From contig NC_063054.1 in NCBI RefSeq assembly GCF_018812025.1, positions 22,765,308 to 22,829,307 of the forward strand: DNA of 64,000 nucleotides. The letters are read 5' to 3'. Source of the stretch: Megalobrama amblycephala (Eukaryota > Chordata > Actinopteri > Cypriniformes > Xenocyprididae). Below the pieces are notes generated by a model, which saw only the letters and a program-made list of their open reading frames with translations, made no database searches and was not told the DNA's origin. Position 1 is the first letter of the stretch. Each line of letters begins with the position of its first letter. Shown piece after piece: positions 36,322 to 48,060 of the stretch. The translations under genes and the position numbers were made by a program.

Positions 36322-38474
36322 AGGCACAGTATATAAGTTTCACTGCTAGAAGTCGCTTTTTCAAAACAATAAAGGCGTAGCTTGATGACGCCATTAATGA
36401 GCGTGGAATCATGGGAGTTGTCATCTTCACATACACAGCCAATGGAAAGTAAACCGACAGGAAATCAATCAGACAGAAATCGTGTTTATGGATGAGCTAA
36501 TGTATTAAAGTTTTATTACCCTTACTGTGTTATGAAGCAGGGCAGGGCCAAGAACATTTTACATTGCGGTTTTATTATGCTTTTATGCCGCAGTTGCTCC
36601 TTTCGGTTTATTGTTTATGCATGTTTTACGATTCAAGTTACATTTATACGGAAGAGGATTAGGGCCAAGCAATAAAAAAAAAATAAAACCATCTCGAGAT
36701 CAAAGTTGTTCAATTTCGAGAAAAATCTCGTTAAATTTCGAGAAAAAAGTCGAAATAAAATGTTGAGAATAAACTCATTAAATTACGAGAAAAAAATCAT
36801 TCAATTTCGAGAAAAAGGTCGAGATAAAATGTTGAGAATAAAGTCGTTAAATTACGAGAAAAAAGTCGTTAAATTACGAGAACAAATTCGTTAAATTATG
36901 AGAAAAATTTAGTTAAATTTCGAGAAAAAAGTCGAGTTAAAATGATGTGAATAAAGTCATTAAATTATGAGAATAAAGTAATTAAATTACGAGAAAAAAG
37001 TCGTTAAATTATGAGAACAAATTCGTTAAATTATGAGAAAGTCATTAAATTACGAGAAAAAAGTCATTCAATTATGAGAACAAATTCGTTAAATTACGAG
37101 AAAAATGTCATTAAATTTCGAGAAAAAAGTCGAGATAAAATGTTGTGAATAAAGTCATTAAATTATGAGAATAAAGTAATTAAATTATGAGAAAAAAGTC
37201 ATTAAATTATGAGAACAAATTCGTTAAATTATGAGAAAGTCATTAAATTACGAGAAAAAAGTCATTCAATTATGAGAACAAATTTGTAATTTAACGAATT
37301 TGTTCTCATAATTTAACAACTTTTTTCTCGTAATTTAATGACTTTATTCTCAACATTTTATCTCGACTTTTTTTCTCGAAATTTAACGACTTTTTTCTCA
37401 TAATTTAACGAATTTGTTCTCGTAATTTAACGACTTTTTTCTTATAATTTAATGACTTTATTCTCAATATTTTATCTCGACTTTTTTCTCGAAATTTTAC
37501 GAGTTTTTTCACGTAATTTTAATGACTTTATTCTCAACATTTTATCTCGACTTTTTTCTCGAAATTTAACGAGTTTTTTCTCGTAATTTAATTACTTTAA
37601 TCTCGAGATGGTTTTATTTTTTTTATTATTGCTTGGCCCTAATCCTCTTCAGTACATTTAACATTTGCCTTCTTCCCTGAACTTTGTTAGAGTTACATTT
37701 GATCGCTTAAATTCACATTATTTTATTTCATTCTAATGAAACTGCCACAAGTGCTGAATTATTTCTCATACTGGTTACTTTATTTGACAAATTAAAATTG
37801 TGGGGTAACGCAGTGCTGTTTTACTTGGTCAAAACAATCATACTAACAATACACTTGAGTGTGTTGAAAATGATGCTATATCGTTACTCTATGCGTTTGC
37901 TCGGTGGCTGGTATGAGACACTTCTTGCACATTGCAGTAAGCTAGATCGATATTAGAATATCATGTTAACAAAAGCTGGATGACTTGAGTTGTTAAATGG
38001 CATACAATTAATTTTAAAACATTGTATGGTGGAGAAAATGCTGTATTACTGTTACTACAAATACATCTCTTTCTGATTATGCCACTGATTATTAGCCACT
38101 TGACAAAATAGTGTTGTCTCTGAGGAATGGTACAAACATGTTACTCACGGTAAATCAATAAAACGAGATTCAAACAAAAAGACAAACCGTGTTGAGCTAT
38201 TTAACACTGATTAGTTTTATGTTGATAAAGGTTGCTCACCTGTCTAATAAAACACACAATATTAAAGCATCTTTGGTGTTTCAATGGTTTCTACGGAAGT
38301 AAAACCGGAAATCGTGGGTAACAAGGATATGATTTCATTGACAGTTGACACAATGACACGGGCTGCTACATTTGATAAAATTGCTTATTTCTCTTGATTT
38401 AAACAAAATGTATAACAATGATCTGGTGGTTTTTTGATATTTTAATCCAAAAATCGTACATATTGCACCTTTAA
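36318..38474. mobile_element. TTAA-bounded element with AAGG(C/T)RCA ends
   Basis: Starts TTAAAGGCACAGTATATAAG (36318) and ends CGTACATATTGCACC then TTTAA (TTAA at 38471-38474). The ends are inverted over about 15 bp with a few differences. The element shares its left TTAA with the preceding MITE. It contains a 1 kb foldback insertion (36647-37652), so its own length is about 1.15 kb. Interior frames are short. Piggybac-type or Kolobok-type affiliation is possible from the TTAA. Confidence 0.6.
36647..37652. mobile_element. 1 kb foldback element built from short tandem units
   Basis: The ends are inverted over about 45 bp (GAAGAGGATTAGGGCC at 36651, GGCCCTAATCCTCTTC at 37635-37650). The left arm is an array of about 25 bp units of the type TTAAATTACGAGAAAAAAGTC. 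The right arm is the same array in inverse orientation (CTCGTAATTTAACGACTTTT). The switch is near 37290. TACATTTA occurs just outside both ends (36639-36646 and 37653-37660), consistent with an 8 bp target duplication, although one or two end bases are uncertain. No protein is encoded. Confidence 0.85.
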
Positions 38475-38670
38475 GACAATGATCCGACTTACTGAAGAGA
38501 CACTGATGTTATGGATCAAAACGCATGCGGACAAGCCATTGCTCCTCACTGCCACCTGTGTGCTGCTGGCTGTGACAGTTGTCACCTGTGCTGGACTGAC
38601 CCCAGCTAAGACCTCTCATATCCCCCTTACAGTCCTCCAGCTGTAGCTGCAGTGGCCCCTGGTAGCCCAT

Positions 38671-38711
<41 letters not shown>

Positions 38712-40100
38712 ATCCATCAGCCCGCAGGCCTGTGGGGCTGGAAGGCAGGAGGCCACTGTGCACAGATGCTGCAGTGTTAAGAGCTGCCCTACAGCAGGTG
38801 ACACAGAGGACCGGGGCTCTACGGCAGGATGCCAAAACTCAGAAACCTCAGAAAACAAAATGTGTTTTAAATGAGCTGGGTAGCAAAACTATGTACTAGG
38901 AGCTGAGCCTGCGGATTCAAAAAGGATTTAAAATGTGTTGAAATGCCAAACTTGTATGGTTGTTTTTCAAGAAAACAGACGGAGAAGCAAGAAAGAAAAT
39001 GCCAGGCAGCCTGATAATGTCTATCTCTAAACCTCCCTCTCTACACCAGCTGCTCATGATCAGTACTTAGTGGATCTCATTGGTGTAGGAGGGATAGGTG
39101 TGCTCCAGGGCAATAGAGTAATCAGAGAGTGAGCCGTTCTCTGACTGTAAGATACACCCACAACTCTCTCTCTCTCTGTCCCTAACCTAATTAGGCCAGC
39201 AGTAGTGTGTATTTAGTATATTTTAACACAAGGCGAATAATACCTTCTGTTTAACCACTTAACAACAGAAATGTGCTATAGGGTGATATCACTATCATAC
39301 ATGATCACCATACCCGGTCACACTACAAAATGTAGATTTACAGGACAATTTCAAGGTAAAAAAAAAATAATAATAATAATTTAAAAAAAAGTTATAAGTA
39401 TATTAGTTAATGCCTGTTAAATAACAAAACTGGTATCCATCGATAATGTTTGATAATGTTTACTCGAGAAAAAAGCAAAAAAAAAAAAAAAAAAGCAAAC
39501 ACTTTCCCTATTTACTTCTACTGGATCCACAAAGATTGAACAAAATGGAGTGTAGCCTATAAACTGACCTTTGACACAGTTGTGAATGTGACCAACAAAC
39601 AAACATGTTTTTTTTTAATAGTATTTTTTATGTGTTTGTTCATTATTCCTTTCCAATGGTGTTACTGTTAACTCATACTAAAATTATTAAAAATAATTTA
39701 GAAATAAAGCTTAAATATAATAAAATATCAATATTTAGTTAAAAATAAACTATTACTTGGCAACTAACTGATATAAAATTAATCAAAATGTATATAGAAT
39801 ATAAAAAAGTCAAGTACATAATAGAATTACTTAAACTTAAAAACATAAAAAAACCCAATTCGAAATTAATAAATACAATAAGTATATGGCATTAGCTAAA
39901 TTAAAATGCATTAATCAAATGGGGTGGAGTTGATCCAACATTTAAACTGATGTCTATATTGTCTATAGAGTTAATGTTACAACTTAATCCAATGAAACAG
40001 CACTCTTTATTTGACATTTACACAAACTTTAAAACAACTTTAAATTTGTAGCAGATAAAATAATCTTAAAATCTGAGATAAAACAACAACAAACTGATAG
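38475..40100. other. Unique DNA with a (CA)n tract; no gene supported
   Basis: The GC-rich segment 38500-38840 is open on the minus strand over 108 codons, but part of that frame is the CA repeat and no domain is recognisable. AT-rich sequence follows, with A runs at about 39358-39368 and 39477-39494. Confidence 0.4.
38672..38710. repeat. (CA)n microsatellite
   Basis: About 19 uninterrupted CA units. It produces a Cys-Val run in a spurious minus-strand frame. Confidence 0.97.
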
Positions 40101-40723
40101 TTAAAGGGTTAGTTCACCTAAAAATGAAAATAATGTCATTAATTACTCACTCTCATGCCATTCCACACCCGTAAGACCTTCGCTCTGAACACAAATTAAG
40201 ATATGTTTGATGAAATCCGATGGCTCAGTGAGGCCTCTATTGCCAGCAATGTCAATGAACCTCTCAAGATCTAGAAACTTACTAAAGACATATTTAAAAC
40301 AGTTCACGTGAGTACAGTGGTTCTACCCTAATATTATAAAGCGACGAGAATACTTTTTGTGCACCAAAAAAACTAAATAACGACTTTAAAACAATATCTA
40401 GTGATGGCAGATTTCAAAACATTGCTTCGAAGCCTGACGAATCTTTTGTTTTGAATCTTTTGTTTCGAATCAGTGGTGTGGAGCGTCAAAGTCACGGGAT
40501 TTCAGTAAATAAGGCTTCGTTACATCATAAGTGTTTAGAAATTTCAATATTTCACGTGACTTTGGCAGTTTGATACGCAATCTGAAACACTGAGCCATTG
40601 GATTTCATCAAAAATATCTTAATTTGTGTTCCGAAGATGAAAGAAGGTCTTATAGGTGTAGAACGCCATGAGGGTGAGTAAAAAATGACATCATTTTCAT
40701 TTTTGGGTGAACTAACCCTTTAA
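40101..40723. mobile_element. TTAA-flanked palindromic MITE, complete
   Basis: TTAA at 40101-40104 and 40720-40723 bracket AGGGTTAGTTCACC and GGTGAACTAACCCT, perfect 14 bp inverted termini. Subterminal sequence stays inverted for about 130 bp (for example ACACAAATTAAGATATG against AATATCTTAATTTGTGT). The inner arms diverge and the centre (40380-40570) is unique, CpG-containing and differs from the centre of the copy at 16640-17321. No coding capacity. Confidence 0.92.
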
Positions 40724-41964
40724 ACTGACATTAAAACAAAGTTTTTCAATACTCTCCGATGTGCCACAGTTTTGTGTTGTAGTCACTCAAAACACATTTG
40801 TGAATAAGGTGAAAACATCATTCCAGCAGTGTAATGTTAAAGTGTAATGAACCAATTATGCTGAACTGAAGCTGTGAAATATGTATGAGAGTATGCAGCC
40901 ATATGGTTTGAAATGATATACTGTATGTGATATTGGGATGAAGATTAGCTTTTGTGTAAAACTGCAGGGATTCAAGATTAACTTTCATCCTCTCGTGGTG
41001 AGGCACATGAACCTGATATTGAATAGGTTTCAAGCTCCTGTGATATTAATCTGATACCTGACCCAATATTTTTTTCAGTCTTCTCTGTTCCTTTTCACTT
41101 TCTCAAAATAAACCGTCACTCAGCTCTATGAAGCTCATGGTCAAAAATTTCAAATCTCATAAACAAATAATGTCCAAAACCCGCAGGTCATTAATTCTCG
41201 CTGTCACCCTGTCTTCTCTGTTTTAAATCAAACAAGCACGTTCATATTTCCAGTAGTTGCTCAGTTTGTCAGGCATATAACATTAATCATGATTGCAATG
41301 GCACTTTTGACTGGGACCAGTGGAAGGTTTAAGGGGAGCAATCGTCTGTGTGCCAAAATTTAGTTGTATCCGAGACCAACCCTACAGCTTCTCTGAACAA
41401 ACCAACCTGAATTGGGGGTTAAAAAAGATTCTGTAATGATACATTGGAGATGAGTGATTCCACTGGATGCATCCCAAGAATTTAGAAAATTGGCGAAACA
41501 TAAATAGGAATTAAATGCTGGAATTCAGCTCATGGTGAATTTCCCTTCTTCAAGTTTCAGAGCGAGTTGGTTGCAGCAGCCAGCTCTTAACAAAGTCCAG
41601 TTGTGTTTATGAAATGGCAGACCCAAGCAGCAGGTCAGAGGACTTGAAGGCATGATGGATTGGATCCAATGAGAGAGGAAGCTTGGTGATATCTTCGGGC
41701 CAAACGGAGTTCAGACCAGACTTGGTGTGATTATACGGATGGCCAAACTACAGAGATGTGTGTTTATGTGACACAGGTTGGGTCACCGAAAATGAGACAG
41801 AGAATTCGACAAGCTTCACTTCAGTCTTATTATCGTTAATGGAAACCAAAAGAAAACATTTTCTGTAAAATGAAATAAAAACTAACATAACAAGGAACAA
41901 CTGAAAGTAAACTAAAATACATTTCCATGACACCAGAACTAAAAAAAAAAAAATTCATTTCAGA
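40724..41964. other. Unique DNA, no gene seen
   Basis: A mixed-composition stretch without recognisable exons or transposon termini. It ends in a 12 nt A run (41941-41953) next to the tetranucleotide satellite. Confidence 0.45.
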
Positions 41965-42051
41965 GACAGACAGATAGATAGATAGATAATAGACAGACAG
42001 ACAGACATAGATAGATAGATAGATAGATAATAGACAGACAGACAGATAGAC

Positions 42052-42118
<67 letters not shown>

Positions 42119-43103
42119 GATACGACAGACAGACAGTGACAGATACTAGACAGATACAAGACAGACAGACAGATAGATACAACAGACAGACAGACACAGA
42201 CAGACAGACAGACAGTGACAGATACTAGACAGATACAAGATAGACAGACAGACAGATAGATACGACAGACAGACAGACAGTGACAGATACTAGACAGATA
42301 CAAGACAGACAGACAGATAGATACGACAGACAGACAGACACAGACAGACAGACAGACAGACAGACAGTGACAGATACTAGACAGATACAAGACAGACAGA
42401 CAGATAGATACGACAGACAGACAGACAGGCACAGACAGTACAGACAGACAGTGACAGATACTAGACAGATACAAGACAGACAGACAGATAGATACGACAG
42501 ACAGACAGACACAGACAGACAGACAGACAGTGACAGATACTAGACAGATACAAGACAGACAGACAGATAGATACGACAGACAGACAGACAGACAGTGACA
42601 GATACTAGACAGATACAAGACAGACAGACAGATAGATACGACAGACAGACAGACAGACACAGACAGACAGACAGTGACAGATACTAGACAGATACAAGAC
42701 AGACAGACAGATAGATACGACAGACAGACAGACACAGACAGACAGACAGACAGTGAAAGATACTAGACAGATACAAGACAGACAGACAGACAGATAGATA
42801 CGACAGACAGACAGACAGTACAGACAGACAGTGACAGATACTAGACAGATACAAGACAGTCAGACAGATAGACACAACAGACAGATAGACAGTCTGACAG
42901 ATACTAGACAGACAGACAGATAGATACGGCAGACAGACAGACAGACACAGACAGACAGTGACAGATAATAGACAGATACAAGACAGACAGACAGATAGAT
43001 ACAACAGACAGACAGTCTGACAGATACTAGACAGACAGATAGATGGATAGATACGACAGACAGATAGACAGACAGACAGTACAGACAGATATGACAGACA
43101 GAC

Positions 43104-43142
<39 letters not shown>

Positions 43143-43169
43143 TGACAGACAGACAGACAGACAGACAGA

Positions 43170-43205
<36 letters not shown>

Positions 43206-43318
43206 TAGTACAGACAGATACGACAGACATAGATAGATAGATATGACAGACAGACAGCAGATAGACAGATAGATAGACAGATAGATAGTACAGACAGATA
43301 CGACAGACAGACAGACAG
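41965..43318. repeat. GACA/GATA satellite with higher-order units
   Basis: 1.35 kb of mixed GACA and GATA repeats. In the middle, the motif GTGACAGATACTAGACAG recurs at 42136, 42215, 42280, 42367, 42451, 42530, 42595, 42674, 42753 (one change) and 42831. The spacings are 65-87 bp, most often 79, so the tract is partly a higher-order tandem array rather than a pure microsatellite. The edges are simpler GATA runs (42057-42118, 43106-43140). Long minus-strand frames rich in Ser, Val, Cys and Leu are translations of this repeat and not genes. Confidence 0.97.
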
Positions 43319-44987
43319 CACTGTCAGTTCAACCCCACAAGAGAGAATTGTTGGCTCTTTCAGATCGAGGTCAGTCTTGTGTAGCTTTCCAGAAACTTCT
43401 AACTAACGTAGTTTACAAATGTAGCCCTCAAATTTCCCATGAGCTTCACCAGATACATGCAATGTGCTGAATCGACTGTTCCTGCTTTTGCAAAGTCATG
43501 GAAATATGAAGGCAGAGGAGTTAATCAATGTCACACTAATCAAATATATTGTCATTGCAGTATAAAATCTGAACAGATATGTTCTGACTGCTTGCCCTTT
43601 GTTTTTTGTGTGCCGCTTATAATAAATGCAGCTACCCAATGCAAATGTATAGAAGAAAGATATACAAAGCTCAGCTCTCCTTCTAAGAGGAAATCAGCAA
43701 GACCCTGCATCTGCACCAAAGCTGATTTTATCAAACCATTTATTTCCTCTAAAACTAGCAGTAATTTAGGAAGAGCGATGCCTGTGGGACACCTCTTTGC
43801 TGCTAAAAAACCGTAATATACACAAACTCTCACATGATATTTGATTAGTCAGTGGGCTGTCGTTAATAGAATGACTTGATCTAATATCATAGTCACATGC
43901 GCACACATCAATTTCACAAATCAAATGTGATGCGCTCACCTGCCGTACACAATTATTCCTGTAGGCTTCTGACAAGAAGAAAATATGCGTGTTTGGTCTT
44001 CAAATATAAATGTAAGAATAGACGGGGTATTCAAAGCAGTCTGCGGGTGTTTTGAGCAATGCTTTATTAAAACATTGAGCTAATGTTCTGTGTGGAGGTT
44101 CTGACGATCAGGGGTTGACGGGGCAGTGTGATTGGTTGATCTCCAGGTCAGCGGGTGAGGTAATTGTGCAGAGTTTGAGCACTTATGTGATGGGTCACCT
44201 GCAAAGGTGGTAATTAAGTGAGACGGGGGGAAAAGAAAGCACTGTTCTCCTTCAGCATGAAGTTGTTTTTAAATATTGTATGGTTTCACTTCTGTGCCTT
44301 TTTTTAGGTGCCATTTTATTAGTTTATATATAGTATTATAGGTCTTATTTGTTTATTATGAGGGAGGATTGTGCTGTATTATGATACCTCAGACAGAATA
44401 CGAACACAACTGCACTAACCTGTGAGAGACATATTTGGCAATAGCCTCCTCTGATTTTCATATCATCTGGGCCTTTCTGAATCTGCTTGCAAGATCATTT
44501 GCAAATAATTACCATCAGCAGATTTATTTCACTCATGCACAGGTTTTAATTAAATAACATAGTGAAATTAATTAAGATTACATCCCTTAGCCATGCTGAA
44601 TCAAATTACTGCATCTTCCCCAGCGTGCGTGTCCTGGAAGCGCAATTTTCTTAAAAAACAGAGGTGGGGGTCACGGATGGGTATCCGGATTCTCACCCTG
44701 AGCTAGGCAGATTTGCAGTCTATGTATGTGCGTGTGTGGGTTTGCACGTGTAACATTGCCCTGTCAGGCCACTCATGTGCTAGTCATGATTTGCTACTTA
44801 ATCCTTCAGGAACGATAACGCAGCGTGAAAGAGTTCAAATGCTTTTGCCCTTGAACTGTAGGAGATGGGGATTGAGAGGGGTAGTTTAATAATTTAGCGA
44901 TTCATTAAGGTCAACTAGAGTGTGGTAAAGTATGTAATGTAAAAAACAACAAAAAAAATCTACTTAAACCAATCTAAACTTGGGCAC
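43319..44987. other. Unique DNA; conserved-element-like block 44440-44640
   Basis: The 125-codon plus-strand frame (43439-43816) has no recognisable content. The block 44440-44640 contains the palindromic octamer ATTTGCAAAT (44497-44506) followed by AATTACC, and TTAATTAAG-type homeodomain sites. This composition is common in vertebrate developmental enhancers. It is offered as a candidate regulatory element only. Confidence 0.3.
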
Positions 44988-45883
44988 TTGTCAGCTGGCA
45001 GACCAGCTAGACCAGCTGAAGACCAGATTGGTCAGGCTGGGATGCTAACTAGACCAGTTTAAAACAGCTAAAAAGCAGTTTAGTCAGGCTGGGAAGCTAA
45101 CTAGAGTTGTTTAAAATGACTAAGATCAACTTAAAACCAGCTTGGTCAAGACCACTTTAAATCAGCTAAGCTGAAAACCAGCATGGCCAGGCAATATAAC
45201 TAGGCTAACTAGATCAATTTATAAAGGCTTAAGACCAGTTTTTAAGACCAGGCAGCTTAAGACCAGTTTGGTTGGACTGGTAGACCAGCTAATATCGGCT
45301 GAAAGCCAGCTTGACCAGGCTGGGATACTAGCAGGACCAGCTTAAACCAGCTAAGATCAGCTGAAGTCCAGATTGGCCAGGCTGGCATACTAACTAGACT
45401 GGTTTAAACAGCTAAGATCAGCTTAAGACCACTTTGGTTGGACTGGTAGACCAGCTAATATCGGCTGAAAGCCAGCTTGACCAGGCTGGGATACTAGCAG
45501 GACCAGCTTAAACCAGCTAAGATCAGCTGAAGTCCAGATTGGCCAGGCTGGAATACTAACTAGACTGGTTTAAACAGCTAAGATCAGCTTAAGACCAGTT
45601 TGGTTAGACTGGTAGACCAGCTAATATTGGCTGAAAGCCAGCTTGACCAGGCTGGGATACTAGCAGGACCAGCTTAAACCAGCTAAGATCAGCTGAAGTC
45701 CAGATTGGCCAGGCTGGAATACTAACTAGACTGGTTGGACTGGCAGACCAGCTCATTTCGGCTGAAAGCCAGCTTGGCCATGCTGGGATATTAGTTAGGT
45801 TAACTAGACCAGTTTAAAAAGGCTAAGGCAAACAGAAAAGCAGCTTGGCCAGGCTGGAATACTAGCTAGACCAGTATAAACAG
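44988..45883. repeat. Minisatellite with 166 bp higher-order unit
   Basis: The array is made of short degenerate units such as GACCAGCT, CAGCTAAGA and CCAGGCTGG. From 45261 a 166 bp block is repeated in tandem: its start (GACCASTTTGGTTGGACTGG, S is C or G) is seen at 45261 and 45427, with the third start at 45593 and a partial fourth after 45730. The three blocks are almost identical while the flanking units are diverged, showing recent amplification inside an older array. It continues after the inserted MITE to 46485. Confidence 0.93.
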
Positions 45884-46226
45884 TAGGGCTGGGCGATATA
45901 TTGCATGCGATTGTCACGCGCATTTCGTCAGTAAAGCCGGTTCCCTGATTGCCGCTAAATCGCCATCACCTGCTTTCAAATGGAGCGGCATTTAGTAAAC
46001 AGAGCCGTAGTTCACTGATAAGCTACGCAATATCGCGTTCATTATCGAAGGCGATTCATCTGCGATAATGAACGCAATATTGCGTAGCTTATCAGTGATC
46101 TACGGCTCTGTCTATTAAATGCCGCTCCATTTGAAAGCAGGTGATGGCGATTTAGCGGTAATCAGGGAACCGGCTTTACTGACGAAATGCACGTGACAAT
46201 TGCATGCGATATATCGCCCAGCCCTA
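45884..46226. mobile_element. 343 bp palindromic hAT-like MITE in the minisatellite
   Basis: The element starts TAGGGCTGGGCGATATAT and ends ATATATCGCCCAGCCCTA, and is an almost perfect palindrome: two arms of about 162 bp around a 15-20 bp spacer near 46050. It is flanked by perfect 8 bp direct repeats ATAAACAG (45876-45883 and 46227-46234), the target-duplication size of hAT elements. Arms differ at only a handful of positions, so the insertion is young or the arms are being homogenised. It is GC-richer than the surroundings and encodes nothing. It should extrude as a cruciform readily. Confidence 0.95.
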
Positions 46227-46234
46227 ATAAACAG

Positions 46235-46485
46235 CTAAGATCAGCTGAAGACCAGTTTGGTTGGACTGGCAGACCAGCTAATACCAGCTGAAAGCCAGCT
46301 TGGACAGGCTGGGATACTAGCTAGATCAGCTTAAACCAGCTAAGATCAGCTGATGACCAGCTGGGCCAGGCTGGAATACTAGCTAGACCAGTTTAAAAAA
46401 AAGCTAAAATCAGCTGAAGACTAGCTTGGTTGGACTGGTATACAAGCAAAACCAGCTAACACCAGCAAACGTTTTGAGCAGAGAT
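46235..46485. repeat. Minisatellite, right part
   Basis: Continuation of the CAGCT/CCAGGCTGG array interrupted by the MITE. Units here are more diverged than the 166 bp blocks at 45261-45730. Confidence 0.9.
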
Positions 46486-47123
46486 GTTATGAGAAACTAA
46501 ACATAAAAAAAAAATTTTTTTAAAATGATGGAAATGGCAAATGTACCAAACCTTCATAACAATTCGCTCCACTCATAAAGCAAGAAACTTTACAAGTTTT
46601 TAAAGTATGTGATGAATTTCAAAGGCTTTTCATCATGATATTGCATTCTCGCACCCCAATCACTGGAGACTGTAAAATGAAATAACCTTTAAATATAATA
46701 GTAAGCTGAAGAGAGGGTCATCAGGCAGATTGTGGTTGAGAGGGTCTGCAGAGAGATGATTAATAAACATTGGGTCTGGTTTCTGCTCATTAACATGTCT
46801 GCTTCTGATTTTGATGAAGGAGCAAATGAACTAGCCGAATTTAAGCTGAACTTTTAAGTTAGTTAAGTGAGTGAGTGTGGGTGGTGGTGAAAAGAGAGAG
46901 AGAGAGAGAGAGAGAGAATGTGTGTGTGCAAGGCAGTTCAAGTGTGTTTATGTGCTTATGGCTATGTGAATGTGTATGTGTGTGTGTTTGTGAAAGGTTC
47001 GGCATTGGCAGCTTTGTGCTCAGCGTTCAGCCTGTCTGTTAGTTTCGGATGGTTGCGTGCACTTCATCTTTCATCACTGTGATATCCATCTAGAGACAAG
47101 CTTCGCTCCTGACGACTGCCACC
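46486..47123. other. Unique DNA with an (AG)n tract
   Basis: An (AG)n run at about 46894-46917 is followed by irregular TG-rich sequence to 46990. No gene seen. Confidence 0.45.
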
Positions 47124-47261
47124 ATGCTGGCTCCCAGCCCCTCCAATGAGGCTCCCAACCTCAACTTCCTGATCCTGGCAACAGCACATGAATATGCATT
47201 CACCTTCACCAGCGAGCGAGCGAGCGACTGCACTGCAGCTCTCTCAGTCTTGTCGTCCTAA
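47124..47261 (+). CDS. Possible 45-codon small ORF with strong start context
   Basis: The ATG at 47124 is preceded by GCCACC, an optimal vertebrate initiation context, and the frame runs 45 codons to TAA at 47259-47261. The translation begins MLAPSPSNEAPNLNFLILA and has a moderately hydrophobic centre but no motif I recognise. The surrounding 47000-47460 is GC-richer than the window average. A chance frame is the more likely explanation. Confidence 0.15.
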   Translation: MLAPSPSNEAPNLNFLILATAHEYAFTFTSERASDCTAALSVLSS

Positions 47262-48022
47262 TGTGCACTCTGAGGCCTGCCTGTAACTGCTTGGCCTTGC
47301 CTGCTTCAGATGAAGCACTGAAGCGAGAGAGTCTATAGATGCCTGAAGATGATTTCCCAGGTGGTCGGAGGACTCACGTGCACTCCTCTGGCTTGTAGCG
47401 AAGCGATTGCTCACTTTTATGTCGGCTCATCGAATATTCTGTCCTCTCGGCCCTTGCTGAGGAGCTAGGTTTAGGAAAATGACAAAAATCTATAGTTATT
47501 TATTTAGCCTAAAATTAAAACCTACCAACCCACAAAGCAAAAGGACATTGGATGAAAGATGAAATATAGAGGTTTTTCTGATAGTTTTTTTTGCAATGTA
47601 GGCACTTTTTAAGCTTCTTAAAAAAAGTACTTATTACGGAAAGAATATACTTAAAGTGCGGACTGAATGTAATGTTTTCTTACACTTAATTGCATGCTAA
47701 TTGGAAATAAATGAAAATGTTTACATTTATATTAAATGCAATTAGTGCTTTTTTGACCCACTTAACTAGGACTTCTTTAATATAATTTCATAATTATTTA
47801 TATATTGTCTTTGAAAGTGTACTGCTGAATGTACTGACAAGCATTTACACTTTTAAGAAATAAAGGTTACAAAAGTTTTTTTTTTTTTTTTTTTTTTATA
47901 GAGATGCCATAAAAGAACCATTTTTGGTTCCCCAAAGACATTTTAGTGAACAGTTCTTAAAAGAACTATTTTTTTTCTTAGTGTGAAAAACCTTTTAATA
48001 ATCAAAATAACTTTTTTTTCTA

Positions 48023-48060
<38 letters not shown>

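Noticed and set aside
36647..37652. CRISPR-like array because of regular short repeats
   Set aside because: Units are directly adjacent without unique spacers, the arms are inverted to each other, and the context is a vertebrate genome.
38509..38835. GC-rich 108-codon minus-strand frame as an exon
   Set aside because: Part of the frame is the (CA)n repeat and no donor or acceptor fits the remainder.
41836..42735. 299-codon minus-strand frame rich in Ser, Val, Cys and Leu, and its neighbours up to 43321
   Set aside because: It is a translation of the GACA/GATA satellite; tetranucleotide repeats without stops stay open in several frames at once.
43439..43816. 125-codon plus-strand frame
   Set aside because: Cys-containing but without spacing typical of any zinc-binding domain; no splice or conservation evidence available.
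44988..46485. CRISPR-like or LTR-like structure
   Set aside because: Units are contiguous and degenerate, with no spacers, no primer-binding site and no long terminal repeats.
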